Source: Burkholderia sp. SRS-46
GTDB lineage: Bacteria; Pseudomonadota; Gammaproteobacteria; Burkholderiales; Burkholderiaceae
Direction of reading: 5' to 3'
Length of the DNA: 64,000 bases
NCBI RefSeq assembly: GCF_004343775.1
Contig: NZ_PTXL01000008.1
Coordinates: 546,699 to 610,698, forward strand
Shown: positions 17,759 through 26,202 of the stretch, in pieces
Layout of the letters: each line of letters opens with the position of its first letter
How positions within the stretch are numbered: the first letter of the stretch is position 1
Position numbers and translations under genes: made by a program
Notes under the pieces: generated by a model
What the model was told of the DNA's origin: nothing
Database searches by the model: none
The model's input: the letters and a program-made list of their open reading frames with translations, nothing else

Positions 17759-17807
17759 CGCGTGTAAAGGACGGGTCAAAGGTCCGCGGGCGGGTGTAAA
17801 AAACGCG
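17759..17807 (-). promoter_or_regulatory. KdpE-type operator and kdp promoter region
   Basis: On the minus strand the block TTTTTTACACCCGCCCG (about 17789-17805) closely resembles the KdpE site in front of E. coli kdpFABC, as I recall it (T-run, ACACCC, CGCCCG). A second TTTACACG (about 17761-17768) lies 20-odd bases closer to the genes and may be a half-site or the -35. No strong -10 is seen, as expected for an activator-dependent promoter. Confidence 0.65.
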
Positions 17808-17813
17808 TAAACG

Positions 17814-17842
17814 AAAAAAGGCGGCGCCGCGGCGCCGCCTTT
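17814..17842 (-). terminator. Intrinsic terminator of the quinone oxidoreductase gene
   Basis: A 20-base palindrome (17820-17839) of GGCGGCGCC around a GC centre, followed on the minus strand by six U residues. It lies about 40 bp after the oxidoreductase stop and just before the kdp control region, so it insulates the kdp promoter from upstream read-through. Confidence 0.85.
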
Positions 17843-17879
17843 CGGGATCGCATGCCGGCCGTGTGCCGGCGGTGCATGC

Positions 17880-18854
17880 TCAGGGCACGAGGATCGTCGA
17901 GCCGGTGGTCTTGCGCGCCTCGAGATCGGCGTGCGCGCGCGCGACTTCCGCGAGCGGATAGCGCTGGTTGATGCTGGTCTTCACCTTGCCCGACACGATC
18001 ACGTCGAACAGCTCGGCGGCGGCGGCCTCGAGATCCGCGCGCTTCGCGATGTACGCGAACAGCGTCGGCCGCGTGAAGAACAGCGAGCCGCGCGACGAGA
18101 ATTCCTTCGAGTCGATCGGCGGCAGCGGGCCGGACGCGCTGCCGAAGCTGACGAACATCCCGAACGGCGCCAGGCAGTCGAGCGAGCCGATGTACGTGTC
18201 CTTGCCGATCGAGTCGTAAACCACCGGCACGCCGGCGCCGTTCGTGATTTCCTTCACGCGCTGCGTGAAGTTCTCGCGCGTGTAGACGATCGGATGGTCG
18301 CAGCCGTGCGCCTTCGCGAGCTCGGCCTTCTCGTCGGAGCCGACCGTGCCGATCACCGTCGCGCCGAGCGCCTTCGCCCACTGGCACACGAGCAGGCCGA
18401 CGCCGCCGGCCGCCGCGTGGATCAGGATCGTGTCGCCGGCCTTCACCGGATACGTGCGGCGCAGCAGGTAGTGCGCGGTCAGGCCCTGCAGCATCACCGA
18501 TGCCGCGTCGTCGTAGCTGATCGCGTCCGGCAGGCCGACGAGGCGCTCGGCCGGCATCACGCGCTCCTGCGCATACGCGCCCGGCGGCTGCCCGACATAG
18601 GCGACGCGGTCGCCCGGCTTGAACGCGGTGACGCCCGGGCCGACCGCCGTCACCTCGCCCGCCGCCTCCATCCCGAGGCCGCCGGGCAGCGGCTGCGGGT
18701 AAAGGCCGGAACGGAAATACACGTCGATGTAGTTGAGCCCGACCGCGTGCTGCCGGATACGGACCTCGCCCGCCTGCGGCGCGCCGACCTCGACGTCGAC
18801 CCACTTCATGACTTCCGGGCCGCCCGCCTGATCGTATCGGATTGCTTTCGGCAT
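17880..18854 (-). CDS. qor: NADPH:quinone oxidoreductase (Qor, MDR family)
   Basis: 324 residues of the zinc-free medium-chain dehydrogenase family. It has GLNYIDVYFRSG, GMEAAGEV and the quinone-reductase signature QGLTAHYLL. The NADPH motif AAAGGVG (near residue 150) starts the Rossmann fold, and SFGSASG follows. No structural-zinc cysteine cluster is present. It reduces quinones by one electron or acts on enals in the cytoplasm. Start at 18854 follows GAGGAG. It lies downstream of mgsA and the SDR-like gene on the same strand. Confidence 0.9.
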   Translation of the reverse strand: MPKAIRYDQAGGPEVMKWVDVEVGAPQAGEVRIRQHAVGLNYIDVYFRSGLYPQPLPGGLGMEAAGEVTAVGPGVTAFKPGDRVAYVGQPPGAYAQERVMPAERLVGLPDAISYDDAASVMLQGLTAHYLLRRTYPVKAGDTILIHAAAGGVGLLVCQWAKALGATVIGTVGSDEKAELAKAHGCDHPIVYTRENFTQRVKEITNGAGVPVVYDSIGKDTYIGSLDCLAPFGMFVSFGSASGPLPPIDSKEFSSRGSLFFTRPTLFAYIAKRADLEAAAAELFDVIVSGKVKTSINQRYPLAEVARAHADLEARKTTGSTILVP

Positions 18855-19036
18855 CGTATCGCTCCTCGTTTCGTGTTCAGTCTGGAAAAAAACCGGGTAT
18901 CGACGATGCGCGGCGCCTCGGACCGGCGGGAAACCGGACGCGCCGCCTGCATCGCGACGCCCGATTCTCGCGCGTCGCGGCGATCCGTGCATTGCCCTGC
19001 CGGCAGCAGGGACAATCCGGGCCGCCCGCGCGCCGC

Positions 19037-19423
19037 TCAGTCCGCCATCTTCCGCGCGAGGTCGTCGAGCAGCATCCGCGCGGTCGCGACGTTGGTCGCG
19101 CACGGCACGTCGTGCACGTCGCACGCGCGCACCAGCGCGGTGATGTCCGGGTCGTGCGGCTGCGCGGTCATCGGGTCGCGCAGGAACACGACGATGTCGA
19201 CCCGGCCCTCGGCCAGCTCCGCGCCGATCTGCAGGTCGCCGCCGAGCGGCCCGGACAGCTTGCGCTCCACGTCGAGGCCGTGCGCGGCCGCGATGCGGCC
19301 GCCCGTCGTGCCGGTCCCGACCAGCCGGCAATGCGCGAGCGTCGCGCGGTATTCGCCCGCGAGCGCGACGATCTCGTCCTTCTTCGCGTCGTGCGCAATC
19401 AGTGCGATGCGGGGTGTGCTCAT
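19037..19423 (-). CDS. mgsA: Methylglyoxal synthase
   Basis: 128 residues, converting dihydroxyacetone phosphate to methylglyoxal and phosphate. It has IAHDAKKDE, the phosphate-binding GTGTTG (37-42), SGPLGGD with the catalytic-type Asp63, and PHDPD with His90 and Asp93, which align with the E. coli active-site residues. The C-terminal NVATARMLL is typical. Shorter than the E. coli enzyme (152 aa), but all core motifs are present. It lies 58 bp after the SDR-like gene. Confidence 0.93.
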   Translation of the reverse strand: MSTPRIALIAHDAKKDEIVALAGEYRATLAHCRLVGTGTTGGRIAAAHGLDVERKLSGPLGGDLQIGAELAEGRVDIVVFLRDPMTAQPHDPDITALVRACDVHDVPCATNVATARMLLDDLARKMAD

Positions 19424-19481
19424 CTCCAGATCCTTCGTCGTTCAGGGTGTTGTCGTGGGTGATACGCAGGCGCCGCGCGCG

Positions 19482-20261
19482 TCAGAACGTGCCCGGGTAC
19501 GCGCCGCCGTCGAGCAGCCAGTTCTGCCCGGTAATGTAGCCGGCGTGCGTGCTGCACAGGAACGCGCAGGCGGCGCCGAATTCGTCGCGCGTGCCGAGGC
19601 GGCCCGCCGGAATCTCCTTCACGCGTCGCGCACGCACTTCGTCGACGGTCGCGCCCTGCTCCTTCGCGCTGGCGGCGAGCGTCGTCGCGATGCGGTCGGT
19701 GTCGAACAGCCCCGGCAGCAGGTTGTTGACCGTTACGTTGTGCGCGGCGATCCGCCGCGCGAGCCCCGCGACGAACCCGGTCAGCCCCGAACGCGCGCCG
19801 TTCGACAGCGCGAGCACGTCGATCGGCGCCTTCACCGCCGAGCTCGTGATGTTGACGATCCGGCCGAAGCGGCGCGCGATCATCCCGTCGACGGTCGCGC
19901 GGATCAGCTCTATCGGGGTCAGCATGTTCGACTCGAGCGCGCGGATCCAGTCGTCGTGCGAGAAATCGCGGAAGTCGCCCGGCGGCGGGCCGCCCGCATT
20001 CGTCACGAGAATGTCCGGCTGCGGACACGCGGCGAGCGCGGCCGCGCGCCCGTCCGGCGTCGTGATGTCGCAGGCCACGGCGGTCACGGACACGCCCGAC
20101 GCCTGGCGGATCGCGTCGGCCGTCGCCTCCAGCGTGTCGCGCGTGCGCGCGACGATCACGAGATTCACGCCCTCGGCGGCCAGCGCTTCCGCGCAGCCGC
20201 GCCCGAGGCCCTTGCTTGCCGCGCACACGAGCGCGGTCTTCCCTGCGATGCCGAGATCCAT
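19482..20261 (-). CDS. SDR-fold protein lacking the YxxxK active site (BKR-like)
   Basis: 259 residues with an SDR fold: an altered cofactor motif CAASKGLG instead of TGxxxGIG, NAGGPPPGDF at the NNAG position, and Ser in NITSSAV. Where YxxxK is expected, the sequence is LSNGARSGL, so both catalytic Tyr and Lys are missing. The C-terminus (TGQNWLLDGGAYPGTF) is normal. This matches the described beta-ketoacyl-reductase-like SDR subgroup with a degenerate tetrad; it may use another chemistry or be a binding protein. Divergent from upp, with a 193-bp gap between. Confidence 0.8.
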   Translation of the reverse strand: MDLGIAGKTALVCAASKGLGRGCAEALAAEGVNLVIVARTRDTLEATADAIRQASGVSVTAVACDITTPDGRAAALAACPQPDILVTNAGGPPPGDFRDFSHDDWIRALESNMLTPIELIRATVDGMIARRFGRIVNITSSAVKAPIDVLALSNGARSGLTGFVAGLARRIAAHNVTVNNLLPGLFDTDRIATTLAASAKEQGATVDEVRARRVKEIPAGRLGTRDEFGAACAFLCSTHAGYITGQNWLLDGGAYPGTF

Positions 20262-20454
20262 TTCCGATATCCGTGGTGGCTGCGCGCCGGACGCGGCCTC
20301 GCGAACGGGCGCCTGCGGCGCGCGGGTTGTCGATGAGACGTCGATAATATCCGGATCACGCGAGCCGTCTTGGTAAACTTGCGTCCATGCGCGCAGCCGG
20401 GCCCGCCGCCCGCCTGCCACCTTCGTTCCCCTTTTGCCCCTGGGCGCCCCCGTC

Positions 20455-21105
20455 ATGAAACAGGACAGCCGTTTCCCGAATCTCTTCATCCTCGATCACC
20501 CGCTGATCCAGCACAAGCTGACCCACATGCGCGACAAGGACACGTCGACGCGCACGTTCCGCGAGCTCCTGCGCGAGATCACGCTGCTGATGGGCTACGA
20601 GATCACCCGCAACCTGCCGATCACGACCAAGCGGGTCGCAACCCCGCTGGTCGAGATCGACGCGCCGGTGATCGCCGGCAAGAAGCTCGCGATCGTGCCG
20701 GTTCTGCGCGCGGGCGTCGGGATGTCGGACGGCCTGCTCGACCTGGTGCCGTCGGCGCGCGTCGGCCACATCGGCGTGTACCGCGCGGACGACCACCGCC
20801 CGGTCGAGTACCTCGTGCGCCTGCCGGACCTCGAGGACCGGATCTTCATCCTGTGCGACCCGATGGTCGCGACCGGCTACTCGGCGGTGCATGCGGTCGA
20901 CGTGCTGAAGCGCCGCAACGTGCCGGCCGCGAACATCATGTTCGTCGCACTCGTGGCCGCGCCGGAAGGCGTGCAGGTGTTCCAGGACGCGCATCCGGAC
21001 GTGAAGCTGTACGTCGCGTCGCTCGATTCGCACCTGAACGAGCACGCGTACATCATTCCGGGCCTCGGCGACGCGGGCGACCGCCTGTTCGGCACCAAGA
21101 ACTGA
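20455..21105 (+). CDS. upp: Uracil phosphoribosyltransferase
   Basis: 216 residues. It makes UMP from uracil and PRPP in pyrimidine salvage. It has PVLRAGVGMSDG, the PRPP motif CDPMVATGYSA, and the uracil-binding end YIIPGLGDAGDRLFGT. The start KQDSRFPN at 20455 is preferred; an ATG seven codons upstream adds atypical residues. A putative -10 (TAAACT preceded by TGG) lies near 20370. Confidence 0.96.
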   Translation: MKQDSRFPNLFILDHPLIQHKLTHMRDKDTSTRTFRELLREITLLMGYEITRNLPITTKRVATPLVEIDAPVIAGKKLAIVPVLRAGVGMSDGLLDLVPSARVGHIGVYRADDHRPVEYLVRLPDLEDRIFILCDPMVATGYSAVHAVDVLKRRNVPAANIMFVALVAAPEGVQVFQDAHPDVKLYVASLDSHLNEHAYIIPGLGDAGDRLFGTKN

Positions 21106-21204
21106 GGGGACGGCCATCCGGGCCGCGGCCGGCCGGGGCCGGGCGCGCCGGCGCCTGACCCCGGCCGTTCGGCCATGCGCGGCGGCCCCGAGCGGACGCC
21201 CGCC

Positions 21205-21221
21205 GCGTGATAAAATCACGC
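21205..21221 (+). promoter_or_regulatory. Inverted repeat over the yebC -10 box
   Basis: GCGTGAT and ATCACGC form a perfect 7-bp inverted repeat around AAA, and its centre is a -10-like TAAAAT (21211-21216). The implied start is near 21223, about 108 nt before yebC. A repressor bound here would block the promoter; the protein is unknown. Confidence 0.5.
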
Positions 21222-21330
21222 TCCACTCGACACGCGCGGCCCCGCGGCTTCATGCCCGCCCCAGCGGCCGCCGAATCAACGACACATTGGCTAAAACGCC
21301 CGCGCACGCGCCCGGGCGACGGAGAAACGT

Positions 21331-22059
21331 ATGGCTGGTCACTCGAAATGGGCCAACATCAAGCATAAGAAGGCTGCAGCCGACGCGAAGCGCGGCAAGA
21401 TCTGGACGCGCCTGATCAAGGAAATCCAGGTCGCGGCGCGCCTCGGCGGCGGCGACATCGGCTCGAACCCGCGCCTGCGTCTCGCGGTCGACAAGGCGGC
21501 CGACGCGAACATGCCGAAGGACAACGTCAAGCGCGCGATCGATCGCGGCGTCGGCGGCGCGGACGGCGCGAACTACGAGGAAATCCGCTACGAGGGCTAC
21601 GGCATCGGCGGCGCGGCGATCATCGTCGACACGCTGACCGACAACCGCACCCGCACGGTCGCGGAAGTGCGCCACGCGTTCTCGAAGTTCGGCGGCAACA
21701 TGGGCACCGACGGTTCGGTCGCGTTCATGTTCGATCACGTCGGCCAGTTCATGTTCGCGCCGGGCACGTCGGAAGACGCGCTGATGGACGCGGCGCTCGA
21801 AGCGGGCGCGAACGACGTCAACACGAACGACGACGGCTCGATCGAAGTGCTGTGCGACTGGCAGGAATTCACCAAGGTGAAGGACGCGCTCGAAGCCGGC
21901 GGCTTCAAGGCGGAACTCGCCGAAGTGACGATGAAGCCGCAGAACGAAGTCGAATTCACCGGCGACGATGCGGCGAAGATGCAGAAGCTCCTGGACGCGC
22001 TCGAGAATCTCGACGACGTGCAGGAGGTGTACACGAACGCCGTCGTCATCGAGGAATGA
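21331..22059 (+). CDS. yebC: YebC/PmpR-type DNA-binding regulator or translation factor
   Basis: 242 residues. It starts with the diagnostic AGHSKWANIKHKKAAADAKR, has NPRLRLAVDKA and GYGIGGAAIIVD, and ends with the acidic DVQEVYTNAVV. The family includes DNA-binding regulators (PmpR) and proteins that relieve ribosome stalling at prolines. Full length. A hairpin terminator follows, so it may form its own unit. Confidence 0.95.
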   Translation: MAGHSKWANIKHKKAAADAKRGKIWTRLIKEIQVAARLGGGDIGSNPRLRLAVDKAADANMPKDNVKRAIDRGVGGADGANYEEIRYEGYGIGGAAIIVDTLTDNRTRTVAEVRHAFSKFGGNMGTDGSVAFMFDHVGQFMFAPGTSEDALMDAALEAGANDVNTNDDGSIEVLCDWQEFTKVKDALEAGGFKAELAEVTMKPQNEVEFTGDDAAKMQKLLDALENLDDVQEVYTNAVVIEE

Positions 22060-22106
22060 GATGCCTGCCGCCGTGCTTCATTCGCGGTGGCGGCCCGACC
22101 GATATC

Positions 22107-22144
22107 GCGGCCGGCGCGCCTGAGCGTGCCGGCCGCCCTGTTTT
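22107..22144 (+). terminator. Probable terminator after yebC
   Basis: Perfect 9-bp arms (GCGGCCGGC and GCCGGCCGC, 22107-22135) with a 12-base loop, followed by CCTG and four T. The T run is short, so termination may be partial, with read-through into purD 20 bp later. Confidence 0.5.
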
Positions 22145-22163
22145 CTAGTCTGCGGGGAATCCC

Positions 22164-23441
22164 ATGAAACTACTCGTCGTCGGTTCCGGCGGTCGCGAAC
22201 ACGCGCTCGCGTGGAAGCTCGCGCAGTCGCCGCGCGTCCAGATGGTCTACGTCGCGCCCGGCAATGGCGGCACGGCGCAGGACGAGCGCCTGAAGAATGT
22301 CGACATCACGTCGCTCGACGCGCTCGCCGACTTCGCGGAAAGCGAAGGCGTTGCGTTCACGCTCGTCGGCCCGGAAGCGCCGCTCGCGGCCGGCATCGTC
22401 AACCTGTTCCGCGCGCGCGGCCTGAAGGTCTTCGGCCCGACCCGCGAAGCGGCACAGCTCGAAAGCTCGAAGGATTTCGCGAAGGCGTTCATGAAGCGCC
22501 ACGGGATCCCGACCGCCGACTACGAGACCTTCTCCGACGCGGCCGCCGCGCATGCGTACCTCGACGCGAAAGGCGCGCCGATCGTCGTGAAGGCCGACGG
22601 CCTCGCGGCCGGCAAGGGCGTCGTGGTCGCGATGACGCTGGAAGAAGCGCATGCGGCCGTCGACATGATGCTGTCGGGCAACAAGCTTGGAGACGCCGGC
22701 GCGCGCGTCGTGATCGAGGAATTCCTCGACGGCGAGGAAGCGAGCTTCATCGTGATGGTCGACGGCAAGCACGCGCTGGCGCTGGCTTCCAGCCAGGACC
22801 ACAAGCGCCTGCTCGACGAAGACCGCGGCCCGAACACGGGCGGCATGGGCGCGTACTCGCCCGCGCCGATCGTCACGCCGCAGATGCACGCGCGCGTGAT
22901 GCGCGAGATCATCATGCCGACCGTGCGCGGCATGGAGAAGGACGGCATCCGCTTCACGGGCTTCCTGTACGCGGGCCTGATGATCGACAAGGACGGCAAC
23001 CCGCGCACGCTCGAGTTCAACTGCCGGATGGGCGACCCGGAAACGCAGCCGATCATGGCGCGCCTGAAGAGCGATTTCTCGAAGGTCGTCGAGCAGGCGA
23101 TCGCGGGCACGCTCGACTCGGTCGAACTCGACTGGGATCGCCGCACCGCGCTCGGCGTCGTGCTGGCCGCGCACGGCTATCCGGACGCGCCGCGCAAGGG
23201 CGACCGCATCAACGGCATCCCGGCCGAGACCGCGCAGGCCGTCACGTTCCACGCGGGCACGACGCTCGACGGCGACAAGCTGACGACGTCGGGCGGCCGC
23301 GTGCTGTGCGTGGTCGGCCTCGCCGATTCGGTGCGCGAAGCGCAGCAGCATGCGTACGAAACGATCAACCAGATCAATTTCGAAGGCATGCAGTACCGCC
23401 GCGACATCGGCTACCGCGCGCTCAACCGCAAGAGCGCGTGA
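22164..23441 (+). CDS. purD: Phosphoribosylamine-glycine ligase
   Basis: 425 residues of the ATP-grasp superfamily, the second step of purine synthesis. It has the N-terminal LLVVGSGGREHALAWKL, then VVKADGLAAGKGV for ATP, LDGEEASF, and the metal-binding EFNCRMGDPETQ. The C-terminal domain has GVVLAAHGYP. Length is normal. Located between yebC and hemF with 104- and 116-bp gaps. Confidence 0.97.
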   Translation: MKLLVVGSGGREHALAWKLAQSPRVQMVYVAPGNGGTAQDERLKNVDITSLDALADFAESEGVAFTLVGPEAPLAAGIVNLFRARGLKVFGPTREAAQLESSKDFAKAFMKRHGIPTADYETFSDAAAAHAYLDAKGAPIVVKADGLAAGKGVVVAMTLEEAHAAVDMMLSGNKLGDAGARVVIEEFLDGEEASFIVMVDGKHALALASSQDHKRLLDEDRGPNTGGMGAYSPAPIVTPQMHARVMREIIMPTVRGMEKDGIRFTGFLYAGLMIDKDGNPRTLEFNCRMGDPETQPIMARLKSDFSKVVEQAIAGTLDSVELDWDRRTALGVVLAAHGYPDAPRKGDRINGIPAETAQAVTFHAGTTLDGDKLTTSGGRVLCVVGLADSVREAQQHAYETINQINFEGMQYRRDIGYRALNRKSA

Positions 23442-23557
23442 CGTTGGCACCGGGCGCGCCGCCAGGCTGCGCGCCCGCTCCTCTGCCGGGGTTCGATAGA
23501 ATGCCCGGCAGTTGCCTTTTTCATGCGCCCCGTTCCGAAGGGGCACCCAGTCCAGAC

Positions 23558-24481
23558 ATGACCGATTCGACCTACGACGTGGCGCGTGTGCGCGCGTACC
23601 TCCAAGGCCTGCAGGCACGCATCGCCGACGCGCTCGGCGCACTCGACGGCACGCCGCTCGCGACCGATACGTGGCAGCGCGGGCCGGACGAGCGCCTGCG
23701 CGGCGGCGGCTGCACGCGCATCCTCGAGGACGGCCAGGTGTTCGAGCGCGCGGGCATCGGCTTTTCCGACGTCGCGGGCGACGCGCTGCCGCCGTCGGCG
23801 AGCGCGGCGCGCCCGCAGCTCGCGGGCCGCGGCTTCGAGGCGCTCGGCGTGTCGCTGGTGCTGCACCCGCGCAACCCGTACTGCCCGACCGTGCACATGA
23901 ACGTGCGGATGCTGATCGCCACCAAGCCCGGCGAAGATCCGGTGTTCTGGTTCGGCGGCGGCATGGATCTGACACCGATTTACGGCTTCGAGGACGACGC
24001 GCGGCACTTCCACCAGACCTGCAAGGACGCGCTCGATCCGTTCGGTGCCGAGCTGTACCCGCGCTTCAAGACGTGGTGCGACGAGTATTTCTTCCTCAAG
24101 CACCGCAACGAGGCACGCGGCATCGGCGGGATCTTCTTCGACGACTTCTCGGAGCCCGGCTTCGAACGTTCGTTCGAGATGATGCAGCGCGTCGGCGACG
24201 CTTTCCTCGACGCGTACCTGCCGATCGTCGAGCGCCGCCGCGACACGCCGTACGGCGAGCGCGAACGCGCGTTCCAGGCCTACCGCCGCGGCCGCTACGT
24301 CGAGTTCAACCTGGTGTTCGACCGTGGCACGCTGTTCGGCCTGCAAAGCGGCGGCCGGACCGAGTCGATCCTGATGTCGATGCCGCCGGTCGCGAACTGG
24401 CGCTACAACTGGCAGCCCGAGCCGGGTTCGCCGGAAGCGCGCCTGTATAGCGACTTCATCGTGCCGCGCGACTGGGTCTGA
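23558..24481 (+). CDS. hemF: Oxygen-dependent coproporphyrinogen III oxidase
   Basis: 307 residues, haem biosynthesis: oxidative decarboxylation of coproporphyrinogen III to protoporphyrinogen IX using O2. Conserved blocks are RGGGCTRILEDG, the His-rich HPRNPYCPTVHMNVR, FWFGGGMDLTP, GIGGIFFDD and RRGRYVEFNLVFDRGT. Cytoplasmic, full length. A -10-like TAGAAT lies about 60 bp upstream. nadD follows after only 34 bp. Confidence 0.97.
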   Translation: MTDSTYDVARVRAYLQGLQARIADALGALDGTPLATDTWQRGPDERLRGGGCTRILEDGQVFERAGIGFSDVAGDALPPSASAARPQLAGRGFEALGVSLVLHPRNPYCPTVHMNVRMLIATKPGEDPVFWFGGGMDLTPIYGFEDDARHFHQTCKDALDPFGAELYPRFKTWCDEYFFLKHRNEARGIGGIFFDDFSEPGFERSFEMMQRVGDAFLDAYLPIVERRRDTPYGERERAFQAYRRGRYVEFNLVFDRGTLFGLQSGGRTESILMSMPPVANWRYNWQPEPGSPEARLYSDFIVPRDWV

Positions 24482-24515
24482 GCCCCGCACGCCACCGCAA
24501 CGAAAAGGACGCGTT

Positions 24516-25217
24516 CTGGACACCACCACCCGCCCCACCCCGCTGCCGCGTCGTATCGGCTTGCTGGGCGGCACGTTCGACCCGATCCACGATGGCCATC
24601 TCGCGCTCGCGGGACGCTTCGCCGGCGTGCTCGGGCTGACCGAGCTCGTGCTGCTGCCCGCCGGGCAGCCGTACCAGAAGCGCGACGTGTCGGCCGCCGA
24701 GCATCGCCTGGCGATGACGCGCGCGGCCGCGCAGTCGCTCGCGCTGCCCGGCGTGACGGTCGGCGTCGCGACCGACGAGATCGAGCATGCGGGGCCGACT
24801 TACACGGTCGACACGCTCGCGCGCTGGCGCGAACGGGTCGGCCCGGACGCGTCGCTGTCGCTGCTGATCGGCGCGGACCAGCTCGTGCGCCTCGATACCT
24901 GGCACGACTGGCGGCGGCTGTTCGAGTACGCGCACATCTGCGTGTCGACCCGCCCGGGCTTCGATCTTGCCGCGGCGCCGCAGGCAGTCGCGCAGGAAGT
25001 CGCCGCGCGGCAGGCCGGCGCCGACGTGCTGATGGCAACGCCGGCCGGCCGGCTGCTGATCGACACGACGCTTGCGTTCGACATCGCCGCGACCGACATT
25101 CGCGCGCATCTGCGCGAATGCATCGCGCGCCGCGCGCAGGTGCCCGACGCATCGGCCGAGCACGTGCCGGCCGCCGTCTGGGCCTATATTCTTCAACATC
25201 GTCTCTACCATTCCTGA
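24516..25217 (+). CDS. nadD: Nicotinate-nucleotide adenylyltransferase, probable CTG start
   Basis: 233 residues from CTG. It adenylates nicotinate mononucleotide in NAD synthesis. The nucleotidyltransferase motif GGTFDPIHDGH lies near residues 18-28, and the second motif AATDIRAHL is near the end. The first beta strand (RRIGLLGG) must be included, so the TTG at 24561 inside that strand is too late. No in-frame ATG, GTG or TTG lies between the hemF stop and this strand; the CTG at 24516 follows AAAAGGA by 6 nt. The 5' end is therefore unusual or contains a sequencing error. rsfS begins 4 bp after the stop. Confidence 0.88.
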   Translation: MDTTTRPTPLPRRIGLLGGTFDPIHDGHLALAGRFAGVLGLTELVLLPAGQPYQKRDVSAAEHRLAMTRAAAQSLALPGVTVGVATDEIEHAGPTYTVDTLARWRERVGPDASLSLLIGADQLVRLDTWHDWRRLFEYAHICVSTRPGFDLAAAPQAVAQEVAARQAGADVLMATPAGRLLIDTTLAFDIAATDIRAHLRECIARRAQVPDASAEHVPAAVWAYILQHRLYHS

Positions 25218-25221
25218 TTCC

Positions 25222-25671
25222 ATGGATATCCGCAAACTGCAGCGTGTGATCGTCGACGCCCTCGAAGACATCAAGGCGCAAGACATCAAGGTTTTCAACA
25301 CGACCCACCTGACCGAGCTGTTCGACCGCGTGATCGTCGCGTCCGGCACGTCGAACCGCCAGACCAAGGCGCTTGCGTCGAGCGTGCGCGACAAGGTCAA
25401 GGAAGCCGGCGGCGACGTCGTCAGCTCCGAAGGCGAGGACACCGGCGAATGGGTGCTCGTCGACTGCGGCGACGCGGTCGTGCACATCCTGCAGCCCGCG
25501 CTGCGCCAGTACTACAACCTCGAGGAAATCTGGGGCGACAAGCCGGTGCGGATGAAGCTCGGCGGCGGCAAGGGCCCGAACGGCGCGGCCTCGGCCAGCG
25601 ACGACGAGGAGGACGAGGAAGAAGCGCCGGCCGCCCGCCCGGCGCGCAAGACGCCCGCCCGCCGCCGCTAA
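25222..25671 (+). CDS. rsfS: Ribosomal silencing factor RsfS
   Basis: 149 residues. It binds uL14 on the 50S subunit and blocks subunit joining in starvation. It starts with DIRKLQRVIVDALEDIKAQD and has the conserved VIASGTSNRQ, GEWVLVDCGDAVVHI and YNLEEIW. A 35-residue tail of Asp/Glu, then Ala/Arg/Lys, extends past the usual end. Tightly packed between nadD and rlmH, as in many bacteria. Confidence 0.95.
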   Translation: MDIRKLQRVIVDALEDIKAQDIKVFNTTHLTELFDRVIVASGTSNRQTKALASSVRDKVKEAGGDVVSSEGEDTGEWVLVDCGDAVVHILQPALRQYYNLEEIWGDKPVRMKLGGGKGPNGAASASDDEEDEEEAPAARPARKTPARRR

Positions 25672-25680
25672 GCCGTCCCG

Positions 25681-26151
25681 ATGAAGCTGTTCATCCTCGC
25701 GGTCGGCCACAAGATGCCCGGCTGGATCGCATCGGGCTTCGACGAGTACACGAAGCGGATGCCGCCCGAGCTGCGCATCGAGTTGCGCGAGATCAAGCCC
25801 GAACTGCGTTCGGGCGGCCGCAGCGCCGAGAGCGTGATGGCCGCCGAGCGCCAGAAGATCGAGGCCGCGCTGCCGAAGGGCGCGCGGATCGTCGCGCTCG
25901 ACGAGCGCGGCCGCGACTGGACCACGATGCAGCTCGCGCAGGCGCTGCCCGGCTGGCAGCAGGACGGCCGCGACGTCGCGTTCGTGATCGGCGGCGCCGA
26001 CGGGCTCGATCCGGAGCTCAAGGGGCGCGCCGACCTGCTGCTGCGCATCTCCAGCATGACGCTGCCGCACGGGATGGTGCGGGTGCTGCTCGCCGAACAG
26101 CTTTACCGGGCGTGGAGCATCACGCAGAATCACCCCTATCACCGCGCATGA
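25681..26151 (+). CDS. rlmH: 23S rRNA pseudouridine-1915 N3-methyltransferase
   Basis: 156 residues, a SPOUT-knot methyltransferase using SAM and acting on assembled 70S ribosomes. Seen motifs are MKLFILAVGHKMPGW, LDERGRDWTT, FVIGGADGL, and the C-terminal knot MTLPHGMVRVLLAEQLYRAW ending in HPYHR. Full length. Nine bases after rsfS. Confidence 0.96.
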   Translation: MKLFILAVGHKMPGWIASGFDEYTKRMPPELRIELREIKPELRSGGRSAESVMAAERQKIEAALPKGARIVALDERGRDWTTMQLAQALPGWQQDGRDVAFVIGGADGLDPELKGRADLLLRISSMTLPHGMVRVLLAEQLYRAWSITQNHPYHRA

Positions 26152-26202
26152 CGCGTCGTCCTCGCGACGCGCGCGCCGCGCGCCCCACGAGATAACGACA
26201 CC

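Noticed and set aside
21106..21204. GC-rich stem after upp as a terminator
   Set aside because: Arms of about nine bases are separated by more than 20 bases and no T run follows.
24561..25217. TTG at 24561 as the nadD start
   Set aside because: It would cut the first beta strand and leave only two residues before the GGTFDPIH motif.
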